Source: Variovorax sp. PAMC26660 (GTDB taxonomy: Bacteria > Pseudomonadota > Gammaproteobacteria > Burkholderiales > Burkholderiaceae_C). Taken from it: a DNA stretch of 64,000 bases. Location: NCBI RefSeq assembly GCF_014302995.1, contig NZ_CP060295.1:1426001-1490000 (forward strand), in the 5' to 3' direction. Below, piece after piece: positions 42,406-52,296 of this stretch; within the stretch, counting starts at the first letter, position 1, and every line of letters starts with the position of its first letter. The translations under genes and the position numbers were made by a program. The notes beneath the pieces were generated by a model. It ran no database searches. It was given only the letters and a program-made list of their open reading frames with translations, and had not been told where the DNA came from.

Positions 42406-43827
42406 ATGAATCCTGCATCCAACTTCGACGAACTCGACCTCTTTGTCTGGGAAGGCAAAGCCGACATCCTCGACCGCATCGCGCGGTGCATGGCGAGCTT
42501 CGACGTGGAAGTGATCCGGGCCGATGGCCTGCCGCCTCCGCAGCAGGACCGCGCTGTTGCGGTTCGCCCTTCCGTCGCGATCATCAGCGTCACCGTCATC
42601 GACAGCGGCGGCCTCGCGCATGCCACCGAGTTGCTGCAAGGCATGCCGGTGATCTGGGTCGCAGCAGGTTCGCGCGAGCGCGATTCGCGCACCTATCCGC
42701 CCGAGTACCTGCACGTTCTGCCCTACGACTTCACCTGCGCCGAGTTGCGCACGATGGTCGCAAAACTGGTGCGGCAACTGCGCGCGCGCGATGTGGCGCC
42801 GCAAGCGCCCGATGTGCTGGTGGCGCACTCCGAAGCGATGAAGGCGCTGCTTTCGGAAGTGGGCGCCTTTGCCGACTGCGATCACCCTGTGCTGGTGCGC
42901 GGCGAAACCGGCGTGGGCAAGGAACGCATCGCGCAGCAGTTGCACCTTGGGCATCAGGCGTACAACAAGGGCGCCTTCGTGGCGGTGAATTGTGGTGCGA
43001 TTCCCGATGGCCTCTTCGAGTCGCTGTTCTTCGGCCACACCAAGGGTTCGTTCACGGGCGCGGTGCATGCGCATCGTGGTTACTTCGAGCAGGCGACGGG
43101 TGGCACGCTGTTCCTCGACGAAATCGGCGACCTGCCGCGCTATCAGCAAGTGAAACTGCTGCGGGTGCTCGAAGACAACACGGTCACGCGACTGGGTGCG
43201 ACATCACCGGTGCGTGTCGACTTTCGCCTGGTGGCGGCGACCAACCGCAACCTGCGCGAGATGGTGGCAAGCGGCGAGTTTCGCGCCGACCTGTTCTATC
43301 GGCTCGCGGTGATCGAGCTGCATGTGCCCAGCCTCGAAGAGCGTGGCGAGGTCGACAAGATCGCGATCTTCAAGGCGCTGCTGAGCAACGTGCTGGGCGA
43401 TGAGCTGGAGGCACTTGGCGAAACGCCGCACTGGCTGAGCGACGCGGTGGCCGAAACCTATTTCCCCGGCAATGTGCGGCAGTTGCGCAACCTCGCGGAG
43501 CGCGTGGGCGTGATCGCCCGGCAGTTGCATGGCTGGGACCAGAACCTGATCCAGCGCGCGATCGCGCTCACGCGCGGCACGCCGGCGCCGGCGATCTCGG
43601 CCGACCGCAATGGCGTGGGTGGCGCTGGTGTGGCGCTCGACAGCAATGGCGATCGCAAGGGCTGGAACAGCGGCGAACGCAACCGCATCATCGCGGCGCT
43701 GGAGATCAACGACTGGAAGCGCCAGGACACGGCGCAGCACCTGGGCATCAGCCGCAAGGTGCTGTGGGAAAAGATGCGCAAGTACCAGATCCTGGACGGC
43801 GAGCCCGGCATTCCCGAAGAGGCCTAG
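42406..43827 (+). CDS. sigma-54-dependent Fis-type activator (VpsR/FleQ-like)
   Basis: A 473-residue enhancer-binding protein. The N-terminal 120 residues look like a receiver-type fold without a recognisable phospho-acceptor, as in VpsR/FleQ-type regulators that sense c-di-GMP. The AAA+ domain has Walker A GETGVGKE (166-173), GSFTGA (214-219) and [10 protein letters not shown]. The C-terminal Fis HTH is at about 425-465 ([17 protein letters not shown]). It sits between the tad operon (+) and the adhesin operon (-). The ATG at 42406 is preferred over a TTG at 42373. c-di-GMP binding is inferred by analogy only. Confidence 0.9.
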   Translation: MNPASNFDELDLFVWEGKADILDRIARCMASFDVEVIRADGLPPPQQDRAVAVRPSVAIISVTVIDSGGLAHATELLQGMPVIWVAAGSRERDSRTYPPEYLHVLPYDFTCAELRTMVAKLVRQLRARDVAPQAPDVLVAHSEAMKALLSEVGAFADCDHPVLVRGETGVGKERIAQQLHLGHQAYNKGAFVAVNCGAIPDGLFESLFFGHTKGSFTGAVHAHRGYFEQATGGTLFLDEIGDLPRYQQVKLLRVLEDNTVTRLGATSPVRVDFRLVAATNRNLREMVASGEFRADLFYRLAVIELHVPSLEERGEVDKIAIFKALLSNVLGDELEALGETPHWLSDAVAETYFPGNVRQLRNLAERVGVIARQLHGWDQNLIQRAIALTRGTPAPAISADRNGVGGAGVALDSNGDRKGWNSGERNRIIAALEINDWKRQDTAQHLGISRKVLWEKMRKYQILDGEPGIPEEA

Positions 43828-43927
43828 GCTCGCCCCCAAGGCTTCGCGCACTTCGTGTCGCTGCTCCTTCCCCCTACCGGGGGCAACACCTGAGGCCCGG
43901 CGAAGCCGGTTCCTCGGTGTTTCCCGA
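43825..43927. repeat. covarying cloverleaf-like intergenic repeat, copy 1
   Basis: A 103-bp element starting TAGGCTCGCCCCCA. It contains a CCCCC-TACC-GGGGG hairpin and a compound stem AACACC/GGTGTT (43885/43916), GAGG/CCTC (43892/43912) and CCGGC-GAA-GCCGG. The element supplies the TAG stop codon of the activator gene. A second copy, about 80 percent identical, lies at 58018-58119. Confidence 0.8.
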
Positions 43928-43969
43928 ACTCTCGGGGCTTTGCTTCGCTCGCCCCTCCTCCCCTTTCTT

Positions 43970-45547
43970 TTAGGGGATGGTGAGGCGGGGGGCTCTGCGC
44001 AGCGGCGGGTTGCCTATGGCGGCGCTCGCCGTGCGCTCCACAACCGGTTCACTCGCGCAGGCCGTATTGCTCGAGATGCACAGCGCGCCCAGCAAGCCGT
44101 CTTCGGTGAGCACGGGGCGGCCAGGTGCGCCGAAGAGGTGGTCGATCCAGGTGTTGGTGGTGGCGGGGTCGATGCGCAGTTCGCCCGTGGTGCGCGCCAG
44201 GCGCAGCTCGGAGATGCGCAGGTCGAACACGCCGTCGATGTAGTCGAACAGCAGCGTGTAGTAGTCCAGCTGTGCATCGAGCACCTTGGGCAGTGTCTCG
44301 CGCCCGAACTCCATCAGGCGGCGACGGCCGCGGAAGGCCTGGCCCGAGGTGCTGACGGCTTCCATGAGCTGCCGCTCGCGCTCGCGCCCCGACACGGTGC
44401 GGGCCCATGACGCCGATGTCAGCTCGAACAGGTTGAGCCTCACGCCTTCGAGCTTGGCTTCCTGGTTGGCAACTTCCGCAAGCGCCGACTTCAGGCGCAA
44501 CTGCCTGTCGAAGCCGTTGCCGAAGTTCCAGTTGAGCTCGAAGCCCGCGCGCGTCGGGTTCTGCGTCACGTCGTTGGGGTCCCTGGTCTTGATGACGACG
44601 GCGTCGAGGGTCGGATACAGGCTCGCGTCCTGTTGGTCGGCCAGCGCCCTGGCGCGGTCGATGCGGCCCTGGGCCTCGGCGATCTCGGTGCTGCGCGATT
44701 CGGCGCGGCGCAGTGCCTCGTCCTGCGAGGTGATGCGCCATTGCTGCGGCGCGGCGAGCACGGGCAGCGAATCGGGGTTGGGCGAGAACTTGTAGTAGTT
44801 GCGAAACTTCGCGAGCGCCTCGTCGCGCTGGGCCTCGAAGTCCGATTCGCGCGCGGCCACCAGGGCGCGCCGCGATGCGGCCATGTTGAGGTCGTTGTCA
44901 CCGGTCACGCCGAGCGCAACGCGACGGGCTTCGGCTTTCGACAGCTCGGCCACCACTTCGCTGGCCCGGTGCGCGATCTGCTTCTTCAGGTCGAAACGCT
45001 GTACCTGCAGGTAGGCGGTGAGCGCATCGAGCACCACCTTCTGCGAGGTGGTGACGACGGCTTCGTCGTCGGCCATGTTGGCCGCCTCGGCGGCGCGTTG
45101 CGCGGCGCTCATGCCGCCGCCGTCGATCAGGCTCATGCGGGCCTGGGCCGAGAGCACGGTGTAGCCCTTGGTCTTGGCGTTGGATACGCCGCTGTTGTAG
45201 TTGCCGGACGATGTGCTGAAGTTCAAGCGCGGGTAGCGCGCCTGCTTGGCGGCATCCACGCCGTAGCTGCTGGTGTTGGCGGCGGCCTGGGCCGTCTGCA
45301 CTTCGGGGTATTCCCGCGACAGCGTGATCAGTGCCTGCTTGACCTGCTGGGAATAGCTCGCGGCGCCAATCGACGGTGTGGACAGGCGGCGCGCGAGCAT
45401 GAGGCCGGGCATGGCTTCCTGCTGCGCTTGCGGCTCCTGCTGCTCTTGCGCAAAGGCGACCGGGGGCTGCGTGAAGCTCACGCACAGCGCTGCGCAGACA
45501 ACACCGGGGCCGATGCGGCGCCGGTTGGCCGAAATTCTGTCCATCAT
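43970..45547 (-). CDS. TolC family outer-membrane protein of the adhesin type I secretion system
   Basis: A 525-residue outer-membrane efflux protein with a signal (GVVCAALCVSFTQPPVAFA), two TolC-type repeats of long helices and beta strands (VKQALITLSREYPEVQTAQAA; AFRGRRRLMEFGRETLPKVLDAQ) and a C-terminal extension of about 55 residues. It ends the seven-gene adhesin operon and overlaps the HlyD gene. It would complete the export duct with the HlyD protein and the ABC transporter. Confidence 0.9.
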   Translation of the reverse strand: MMDRISANRRRIGPGVVCAALCVSFTQPPVAFAQEQQEPQAQQEAMPGLMLARRLSTPSIGAASYSQQVKQALITLSREYPEVQTAQAAANTSSYGVDAAKQARYPRLNFSTSSGNYNSGVSNAKTKGYTVLSAQARMSLIDGGGMSAAQRAAEAANMADDEAVVTTSQKVVLDALTAYLQVQRFDLKKQIAHRASEVVAELSKAEARRVALGVTGDNDLNMAASRRALVAARESDFEAQRDEALAKFRNYYKFSPNPDSLPVLAAPQQWRITSQDEALRRAESRSTEIAEAQGRIDRARALADQQDASLYPTLDAVVIKTRDPNDVTQNPTRAGFELNWNFGNGFDRQLRLKSALAEVANQEAKLEGVRLNLFELTSASWARTVSGRERERQLMEAVSTSGQAFRGRRRLMEFGRETLPKVLDAQLDYYTLLFDYIDGVFDLRISELRLARTTGELRIDPATTNTWIDHLFGAPGRPVLTEDGLLGALCISSNTACASEPVVERTASAAIGNPPLRRAPRLTIP

Positions 45548-46875
45548 GGTTCGCGGAAGGCTTCGCGCCGCAGCTTGAGCACAGGTCGCAGCATGTACCA
45601 GATGAACGGGTCGGTGCCGACACGCAGGTCCACTTCGGACTCCATGCCGGCGGTGATGCGGTTTTCGTCGCGCCCCACGTGCGACTGCGACATGCTGATC
45701 AGCAGGCGGTAGTACGGTGCGCCGTTGGAGACGGCCGGGTCGCGGTCGGCATCGGCGGCCACCAGCTTGACCTTGCCGTCGACGGCGCCGTAGCGCAGGT
45801 AGTCGTAGGCGGTGATCTTCACGCGCGCGGTCTGTCCCACTTCGATGAAGCCGCGGTCGTTGGGGTTGAGCCGCGCCTCGACCATGATCTCGTCTTCGTC
45901 GGGCACGATTTCCATGATGGCTTCGCCGGGCTTCACGACCCAGCCGGGGCTGGAGTTGCGCAGGCCCTTGACGATGCCGTCCGATGGCGCCTTCACCACG
46001 GTGCGCGAGCGCTGCGTGCGGGCGCGCGCCAAGTCTTCGCTCAGGCTCGCAAACTGGCGTTCCACCGTGGCCAGTTCGTCGGAAGCACGGCGCCGGTAGC
46101 GGCCTTCGGCCTCGGCCATCTTGGCCTGCGCCTCGGTGATGGCGGCGTCGGCGGAGATCACGCCCTGGCGTGCCACCGCGAGTTCGCTGCGCACGCCTTC
46201 GGACTGGCGGCGCTTCTCGAGCACCTCGACCTGCCCAACCAGTTTCTCGCTGAGCAATTGCTCGGAAATCTCGAGTTCTTTCTGCATCAGCGCCAGCCGG
46301 TCGCTCAGGCCCTTGACCTTGGCCTGCTGCTCCAGCTTCTTGCTGCGTGCCTGCTCCAGGCCCGACACGGCGCCGGCCATCACGCCGCGCTGTTCGAGCG
46401 CGCGCGCCTGGTAGGCACCGGTCTCGCCCGCGAACACGCCTTCATCGATGTCGGCGGAAAAGGAGTCGCGCCTGAGCGGCTGGCCGCGGCTCTCGGCCAT
46501 GAGCCGCACGCGCGTGGCCTGTGTGGCCGCATAACGGGCCGTGAGTTCTTCCAGGTTCATGCCGCTGCCGCCCAGGTCGATCTCGACCAGCGACTGGCCC
46601 TGCTTGACCTTGTCGCCTTCCTTCACCAGCACGGCGCTGACGATGCCGCCTTCCAGATGCTGGATGGACTTCACGCGGTCCGAGGGGATCACGCGGCCGG
46701 GTGCCACGACCACGGTTTCCATCGGAAAGCCCAGGCCGACCAGTGCCAGCACCGCGACAGCCCCGCCGATGATCCACTGTCGCCGTCGCCCTTGCGGCGA
46801 GGTCTGCGCCGCTCGCCTGGCGTTCTCGTCCTGCAATACCTGCGGCAGATCTGATTTCAAAATCGCGGTCCCCAA
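45544..46875 (-). CDS. HlyD family type I secretion periplasmic adaptor
   Basis: A 443-residue membrane fusion protein: cytoplasmic N-terminus, one transmembrane helix (about 34-52, WIIGGAVAVLALVGLGFPM), a lipoyl-like half-motif (GRVIPSDRVKSIQHLEGGIVSAVLVKEGDKVKQGQ), a long coiled coil (about 125-290) and the closing half (APSDGIVKGLRNSSPGWVVKPGEAIMEIVPDEDEIMVEARL). It bridges the ABC transporter and TolC. It lies 14 bp after the ABC gene. Confidence 0.93.
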   Translation of the reverse strand: MGTAILKSDLPQVLQDENARRAAQTSPQGRRRQWIIGGAVAVLALVGLGFPMETVVVAPGRVIPSDRVKSIQHLEGGIVSAVLVKEGDKVKQGQSLVEIDLGGSGMNLEELTARYAATQATRVRLMAESRGQPLRRDSFSADIDEGVFAGETGAYQARALEQRGVMAGAVSGLEQARSKKLEQQAKVKGLSDRLALMQKELEISEQLLSEKLVGQVEVLEKRRQSEGVRSELAVARQGVISADAAITEAQAKMAEAEGRYRRRASDELATVERQFASLSEDLARARTQRSRTVVKAPSDGIVKGLRNSSPGWVVKPGEAIMEIVPDEDEIMVEARLNPNDRGFIEVGQTARVKITAYDYLRYGAVDGKVKLVAADADRDPAVSNGAPYYRLLISMSQSHVGRDENRITAGMESEVDLRVGTDPFIWYMLRPVLKLRREAFREP

Positions 46876-46889
46876 TCACTCGTCATGAA

Positions 46890-48710
46890 TCAAGCCATGG
46901 AGCGGGAGGCCTCGGCCCCCGCGCCGCTGTTTTCCGCATCGCCGACTGCCACCAGCGGCGTCCTGACGCCGAACAGCTTCGGCACCATCACCGCGGCGGT
47001 GCCCTGCTCGACGTTGCCCTGCCCGGTCACGTGATAGACCACGCTGGCCGCGGAGACGATGCGCAGCGAATGCGTGACCACCACCACGGTGCGCACCTTG
47101 GCGACCGCGAGCATGGTGGCGAGCAGGTTGCGCTCACTCTGGAAATCGAGGTCGTTGCTGGGCTCGTCGAGCACCAGCACCGAGGGCTTGCGCAGGAAGC
47201 TCATGGCCAGCGCCAGCTTGCGCCGCTCGCCCACCGAAAAGCCGGTGCCGCCTTCGCCGACCACGGTGCGGTAGCCATCGGGCAGGCGCGAGATGAAGTC
47301 GTGCGCGCCCGAGAGCCTGCAGGCCGCGACGATCTGCTCGTCGCTCTGGCCGGGGGCGCCGCGCCGCATCACGTCGACCAGCGCACCGCCGAACCAGTAG
47401 ACCTCTTGCGAGAGGTAGCTGATCCAGCGCGACAGCTCTTCGCGGCCGAACTGCGAGAGGTCGTATTCGCCGATGTTGACGGTGCCGCGCGTCGGCGTGT
47501 ACAGGCCCGAGATGAGCTTCACCAGCGTGGACTTGCCCGCGCCGTTGCGCCCGACGATCACATGCAGCCCGCCAGGGCCGATGTCGAGATCGACGTTTTC
47601 CAGCACGGGCTTCTGCGCGGATTCGGTGAAGCTGAAGCTCACGTCCTTGAGCGTGACGCGGCCCAGCGGCTGCGGCAGCGTCATGCCGGTGGAAGGCTTT
47701 TCGACCGGCTCGCGCAGCACGGTTTCGAGCCGCTTGGCGGCTTCCTTCGCAGTGGCCAGAGAGCGCCAGTTCGACACCAGCCCGGCCACCGGCTGCAGCG
47801 CCTTCAGTGCCAGCATGTTCGAGGCGACGAGGCCGCCCACAGTCATCCACTGCTCCATCACCGAGATCGCACCGACAGTGACGACGATGACCGAGAACAC
47901 CGTGAGCAGCACCGTCGTGCCGTCGCGCGCGGTTTCGATCTGGCCGTTCTTGCTGAAGCTCTCGGTGAGCCACGCGTTGTAAGTCTGGCGCCACATCTCG
48001 ATGGTGGGGCCGTCGTTCGACTGCGTCTTCAGCGTCTCGCGCGCATGGCAGATCTCGGAGGTGATGCGGTCCAGGCCGCGGCCGCGCTGCACTTCCTCCA
48101 CACGGCCGGCGCGCACCTCATCGGCCCACCACCACGCAAGGAAAGACATGATCGCAAGGAACAGCGCCACCACCGGCAGCACGGGCAACGCGACGATGCC
48201 GATGACCACGAGCGCGAAGACCGCCATCGGCAAATCGAAGACCGATTGCGCGAGCCCGCCGGTGACGGTGCCGCGCACCGAACCCACGTCGCGAAAGTAA
48301 AGCTGCCAGGACGACGCGGGCCGCGCTTCGAGCGCGCGCAGCGGACGCGCCAGCATCGAATTGAGCAAGGCGCCCGACACACCGTGGTCGATGATCGCGC
48401 CCGCATTGCGCAGCAGGCGCGAGCGCCGTGTGCGCAACCAGAACTCGATGCACAGAAAGAAAAAGATGCCGCTCACCAGCGCGGCGAGCGTCGAGGTGCC
48501 GCTGCGCGACAGCACGCGGTCGTACACCTGCAGCAGGAAGATGGAAGGCAGCAGCCCGAACAGGCTGATGGGCAGCGAGCGCCACGCAGCGCCCTTGACC
48601 AGCGGATAGGCCTCGCGAAACGATTCATGCAACGCGCCCGCATAGGGGCTGGCACCAGGCTCGTCTGGCGTTTCGGCAACCAACTGACTGGGCAAGAGAA
48701 ACTTGATCAT
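46890..48710 (-). CDS. type I secretion ABC transporter (permease-ATPase fusion)
   Basis: A 606-residue half-transporter: about six transmembrane helices in residues 45-330 and an ATPase domain with Walker A VGRNGAGKST, Walker B VLVLDEPSND and H-loop VVVTHS. The signature is GFSVGERRKLALAMS, diverged from LSGGQ. There is no N-terminal C39 peptidase or CLD-like domain of full length, placing it with PrtD-like transporters. The substrate is presumably the repeat adhesin of the same operon. Confidence 0.9.
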   Translation of the reverse strand: MIKFLLPSQLVAETPDEPGASPYAGALHESFREAYPLVKGAAWRSLPISLFGLLPSIFLLQVYDRVLSRSGTSTLAALVSGIFFFLCIEFWLRTRRSRLLRNAGAIIDHGVSGALLNSMLARPLRALEARPASSWQLYFRDVGSVRGTVTGGLAQSVFDLPMAVFALVVIGIVALPVLPVVALFLAIMSFLAWWWADEVRAGRVEEVQRGRGLDRITSEICHARETLKTQSNDGPTIEMWRQTYNAWLTESFSKNGQIETARDGTTVLLTVFSVIVVTVGAISVMEQWMTVGGLVASNMLALKALQPVAGLVSNWRSLATAKEAAKRLETVLREPVEKPSTGMTLPQPLGRVTLKDVSFSFTESAQKPVLENVDLDIGPGGLHVIVGRNGAGKSTLVKLISGLYTPTRGTVNIGEYDLSQFGREELSRWISYLSQEVYWFGGALVDVMRRGAPGQSDEQIVAACRLSGAHDFISRLPDGYRTVVGEGGTGFSVGERRKLALAMSFLRKPSVLVLDEPSNDLDFQSERNLLATMLAVAKVRTVVVVTHSLRIVSAASVVYHVTGQGNVEQGTAAVMVPKLFGVRTPLVAVGDAENSGAGAEASRSMA

Positions 48711-48733
48711 GGGAAAAAGCCGATCCGTCGTGC

Positions 48734-48774
48734 AATGACGCCTGCGTCATTATCAACTGTTACCCGGCTGTTAC
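48734..48774. promoter_or_regulatory. palindrome and TGTTAC pair upstream of the secretion genes
   Basis: AATGACGC-CT-GCGTCATT (48734-48751) is a perfect inverted repeat, followed by two TGTTAC copies 11 bp apart (48758, 48769). The 91-bp gap between the small membrane protein gene and the ABC gene may hold an internal promoter. TGTTAC is one base away from the hexamer found at the adhesin and pilin promoters. Confidence 0.5.
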
Positions 48775-48801
48775 AAGGCAAAAATTCAGTCTCCGTGCGG
48801 C

Positions 48802-49104
48802 TCAGCACGGAAGCGTTCGCCTCTTCATCGGATCGACTTGCGCGCCATGGATCGAAGCACCCGAATCGGATGGCGTGGCCGCTCCCCTGACCATGCAGCC
48901 GACCGGTTTTCCCACTGTCATTTCTTTCGCTTCATGGGGCAAACCCTGTGCGAGCACGAGCGCGATGTTGGCGCACAGCAGCATGCACAGCACCCACGCG
49001 CAAAACAACTGGAGCCAGCCCAGCCACCATCGGCGTTGCTGCGGTTGCAGTTGCGCCTCGCGTTCAAAGGGCGAATGCAGGAGGGCGTTCCATCTCATGT
49101 TCAT
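48802..49104 (-). CDS. small membrane protein of the adhesin operon
   Basis: A 100-residue protein starting at the ATG (49104) that overlaps the stop of the Mur-like fusion gene by ATGA, indicating coupled translation. The N-terminal 25 residues are polar and aromatic/basic; one transmembrane helix follows (about 27-54, WWLGWLQLFCAWVLCMLLCANIALVLA). The C-terminal tail contains two cysteines. No family is recognised. The overlap suggests that it anchors or partners the fusion protein. Confidence 0.68.
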   Translation of the reverse strand: MNMRWNALLHSPFEREAQLQPQQRRWWLGWLQLFCAWVLCMLLCANIALVLAQGLPHEAKEMTVGKPVGCMVRGAATPSDSGASIHGAQVDPMKRRTLPC

Positions 49105-52100
49105 GGCAGTGCTTTCAGAACCCGGGCCAGTCGGGAAAGACCGACACCCGCCGAACTCTTCGCCAGCACCCAGTCGCCTGGTTGCAGCAGGCCGCCGAGG
49201 GCGGTGGAAAGGTCCGACACATCGACGAACCAATGCGAGCGAACTTTGGTACGAATGCGCGCATGCAATGCGCGCATCAGCGGACCGCACAACAGCACGC
49301 GGTCCGGTTGAGAAGCCAGCAGCTCCGCCTCGAGATCGAGGTGGTGCCGCTGGGCGGCGGGCCCTAGTTCCTGCATATCGCCAAGAATGGCGACGCGCCG
49401 CGCGGGTTCGCAGGGGGCCTGTGACAGCAATTCGAGCGCCGCCCGCATCGAGCTGGGGTTGGCGTCATAGGTTTCATCGATCAGCTTGAAGCTTCCGCCG
49501 CCGATGTGAATGGTGTGCAGCGCACCGCGTCCGCCCGGCGGCTCGAAGTGCGCGAAGGGTTCGACCGCGGCAGCCAGCGGCAAGCGCAGGGCCTGCAGCG
49601 CCGCGAGTGCGGCAATGGCGCTCGCGCCCATGTGGCGCCCCGGCGCATTCAGGCGCAACTGGAAGGGCTCACCCGCCACCAGCGCCTGCACCTCGCCGTG
49701 GTCGAAGGCGAGCAGGCGCACGTCGGCGTCCTTGTGCTCGCCGCAGGTCACGATCTGCAACTGATGCGCCATCGCAGCTTCGGCGAAGGTCGCGAACTCG
49801 GGCATGTCGCGGTTCAACACCACGTTGTCGCCGGGCGCCATGCCCTGGAACACGCGACTGTCGAGCCGCGCGGCGGCCTCCGAAGGGCCACGGTGTTTCT
49901 GCGACGCGGCCGACAGCCCCGTCACCACGACCAGCGAAGGCCGCACGAGTTGCGCCGAGGCCGGCATGTGCGAGCTGCCCATCTCCATCACCCAGTAGGC
50001 CGCGTGGCGCGGCATGCAGGTCATGTTCCAGGCAATGCCCGAGGGCAGGCTGATGTTGCCTTCAGGCTGGCCGACCTCGCCCCACACGGTCAACGCATTG
50101 GCCAGCATGGCGGCCACGGTGCTGCTGCCGGCACCGCTGCCGAGCACACCGCACACGCGGCCGGTGAATTCGGCGCGCGCGTGGTCGCCCAGTTCCAACA
50201 CCGCCTGCAGCACGTTCTGCACTTTGAGCACGGGCACGCGCTTGTCCAGGTGCGGCTTGGGGTCGGTGCACAGCACGGCGGCGGCGGGCTGCAGCACGCC
50301 CTTGAGCGTGACGGCCGCGAGCGGCGTCTTCGACGGGCGCGTCTGGTGATCGAACACCACGCGGCCCTTGCGCATGAAGGAACGCTGCGTCACGCCGCTG
50401 GCGCGCCAGCCGTCTTCGGGCTTGACGACCCACTCGCCACCGGTCACGCGCGCCATCTCGCTCGCGGTCCACGCGGGGCCGTCGTCCCTTGGCGCCGCGC
50501 CGCCCGTTCCACCACTGGCAACAGACAGGGCACGGCGCTCCAGCAGGTAGCGGTGGTAGGCGGCAAAGCCCGACAGGTACTGCTCGACATCGTCGATGCG
50601 CACGCGGAACGAGTGGTGCCGGATGAAGAAGGAACCGACGATGGTCGAAGGCCGCCGGAAGTACATCGCCATCTCGGGCCAGAAGAAACCATTGAGCAGG
50701 TAATGCGCGCGGTAGTCGAGCGCGCGATAGAACTTCTCGGTGTCCAGCTCGTCGAGCAGGTGCCGCATCGCGGGCATGCCTTCGAGCCGCTGCAGCATCT
50801 GCTGCGCCGCCAGCATGAGTTCGAGCAGCGTCGGAAAAGTGGTCTTGCGGTCGAGCACAAAGTCCAGGTAGCCCGCGACGTTCTGCAGCCCGAAGCGGAA
50901 GTACTTCTCTTGCGGGCTCCAGTACGTGAGCTCGTTGACGCAGCAGCTCAACCAGTGGTCATGCGCCTGCCAGTGCTGGCTTGCGATGAAGTGATCGAAA
51001 GCCTTCTCGACCACGGCCAGCCATTGCGGATCGCGCGTCAGGCCATACAGGCGCATGAGGCCATAGGCCGCTTCGCCGTCGTAGTAGATGATGCGCGAGG
51101 CCTGCTTGAGCGTGAGGTCGGTGGCGTGCAGCACATGGTTGAAGCGGCCGGTGGCCGGGTCCTGCAGCGACACGATGCCCAGCGCGAGTTTTTCCAGCAG
51201 CGGCAGCCAGCGGCGCGTGTCCATCAGCTCGCAGTACTTCACCAGCGCGAGCACGCAGGCCGCGTTGCCGCCGAGCTTGATCTCTCCGCCGGTGTCGACA
51301 AGGAACGCGACTTCGCCCCCGTCCGCCAGCGTGTAGTCGCGGATCAGCCAGGTGGTGAGATGGTCGAGCGATCGGTCGATGGCCGAGCGCAGGGTCTCGT
51401 CGCGCGTCAGCTCCCACGCTTCGAGCATCGCGTACACCGCGCTCGCATGGCGCATCGCGTCGTAGGTCGGGATGCGGCGATCGAAGCACGGGAAGTAGCC
51501 GTAGACGAAGAGCCCATCGGCCTGCACCTGCCGCGCAAGGTAGGACGATCCGCTGCGCACCAGCTCCAGCACCGACTGCGGATTCAACGCCGGCATCTGC
51601 CGCCGGCCGGCATCGAGCCCCGTGCCGACGAGCTTGTGCACCACGCCGTCGGGCTGGCAGAACATGCCCACCATCGCCAGCAGGTAGACCGGCTGGTCGG
51701 TCGGCATGTCCAGCGGCGGCGTGCGCTCGAAGCGAGCCTGCGCATAGACCTCGAAGTTGCGCTGGTTCACCACCGAATGCGCAATGGTCGAGTCGCCGCA
51801 CAGCATCGCGTTGGCGTTGAGCTCCTGCTCGGTGAAGGCGACCTCGAAGTCCTGGTCGAAGGCCAGGCCGAGGCGAAAGTAATTGCGCTTGACGGCCGTG
51901 AGCTGGGTCTTGAACTGCACCCAGTCCATCGGGCTCGCGCCCTCGACCCAGTCGATGCGCAGCCACGGCGACACGATGCCGCGCTCGCGCACCCAGCGCT
52001 CGACAATCTCGGAGCCCTCGCGCCATGCCGTCTCGAAATCGGCGGCCCGCGCATGCACGACGTGTGCACGCTGGGAACCGTCGCTGACCGAGAAGAACAG

Positions 52101-52190
52101 CGTGAAGGCCGGATAAGGGGCAGGCAACGCCGCACACACTGACACCAGGCGTTCGTGGCAGGCGTGGAGTTGGTCTGGGAAGGACATCAT
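49101..52190 (-). CDS. Mur-ligase-like fusion protein with N-terminal alpha-helical barrel domain
   Basis: A 1,029-residue cytoplasmic-looking protein. The N-terminal half (about 180-560) is helical and resembles (alpha/alpha)-barrel enzymes, with RIPTYDAMRHASAVYAMLEAWEL and IYYDGEAAYGLMRLYGLT. The C-terminal 420 residues resemble MurF: AAYWVMEMGSSHMP, DETYDANPSSM (about 905-915) and AILGDMQELGP. The P-loop, however, is GVLGSGAGSST (about 684-691), without the lysine, and the carbamylated-lysine position (LDSRVF) is also changed. It is either a pseudo-ligase or a ligase with altered chemistry. It lies between the OmpA-like gene and a small membrane protein in the adhesin operon. Confidence 0.75.
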   Translation of the reverse strand: MMSFPDQLHACHERLVSVCAALPAPYPAFTLFFSVSDGSQRAHVVHARAADFETAWREGSEIVERWVRERGIVSPWLRIDWVEGASPMDWVQFKTQLTAVKRNYFRLGLAFDQDFEVAFTEQELNANAMLCGDSTIAHSVVNQRNFEVYAQARFERTPPLDMPTDQPVYLLAMVGMFCQPDGVVHKLVGTGLDAGRRQMPALNPQSVLELVRSGSSYLARQVQADGLFVYGYFPCFDRRIPTYDAMRHASAVYAMLEAWELTRDETLRSAIDRSLDHLTTWLIRDYTLADGGEVAFLVDTGGEIKLGGNAACVLALVKYCELMDTRRWLPLLEKLALGIVSLQDPATGRFNHVLHATDLTLKQASRIIYYDGEAAYGLMRLYGLTRDPQWLAVVEKAFDHFIASQHWQAHDHWLSCCVNELTYWSPQEKYFRFGLQNVAGYLDFVLDRKTTFPTLLELMLAAQQMLQRLEGMPAMRHLLDELDTEKFYRALDYRAHYLLNGFFWPEMAMYFRRPSTIVGSFFIRHHSFRVRIDDVEQYLSGFAAYHRYLLERRALSVASGGTGGAAPRDDGPAWTASEMARVTGGEWVVKPEDGWRASGVTQRSFMRKGRVVFDHQTRPSKTPLAAVTLKGVLQPAAAVLCTDPKPHLDKRVPVLKVQNVLQAVLELGDHARAEFTGRVCGVLGSGAGSSTVAAMLANALTVWGEVGQPEGNISLPSGIAWNMTCMPRHAAYWVMEMGSSHMPASAQLVRPSLVVVTGLSAASQKHRGPSEAAARLDSRVFQGMAPGDNVVLNRDMPEFATFAEAAMAHQLQIVTCGEHKDADVRLLAFDHGEVQALVAGEPFQLRLNAPGRHMGASAIAALAALQALRLPLAAAVEPFAHFEPPGGRGALHTIHIGGGSFKLIDETYDANPSSMRAALELLSQAPCEPARRVAILGDMQELGPAAQRHHLDLEAELLASQPDRVLLCGPLMRALHARIRTKVRSHWFVDVSDLSTALGGLLQPGDWVLAKSSAGVGLSRLARVLKALP

Positions 52191-52296
52191 TCGGCCCCGA
52201 TCGAATGCGGGAAACCGGTCGCGTCCGTCATCTGCTCTCGCTTCGACGTGAACGCTGACCGGAAACTGCCGTCGAAGTCATCGCGTTGATCCGGCT

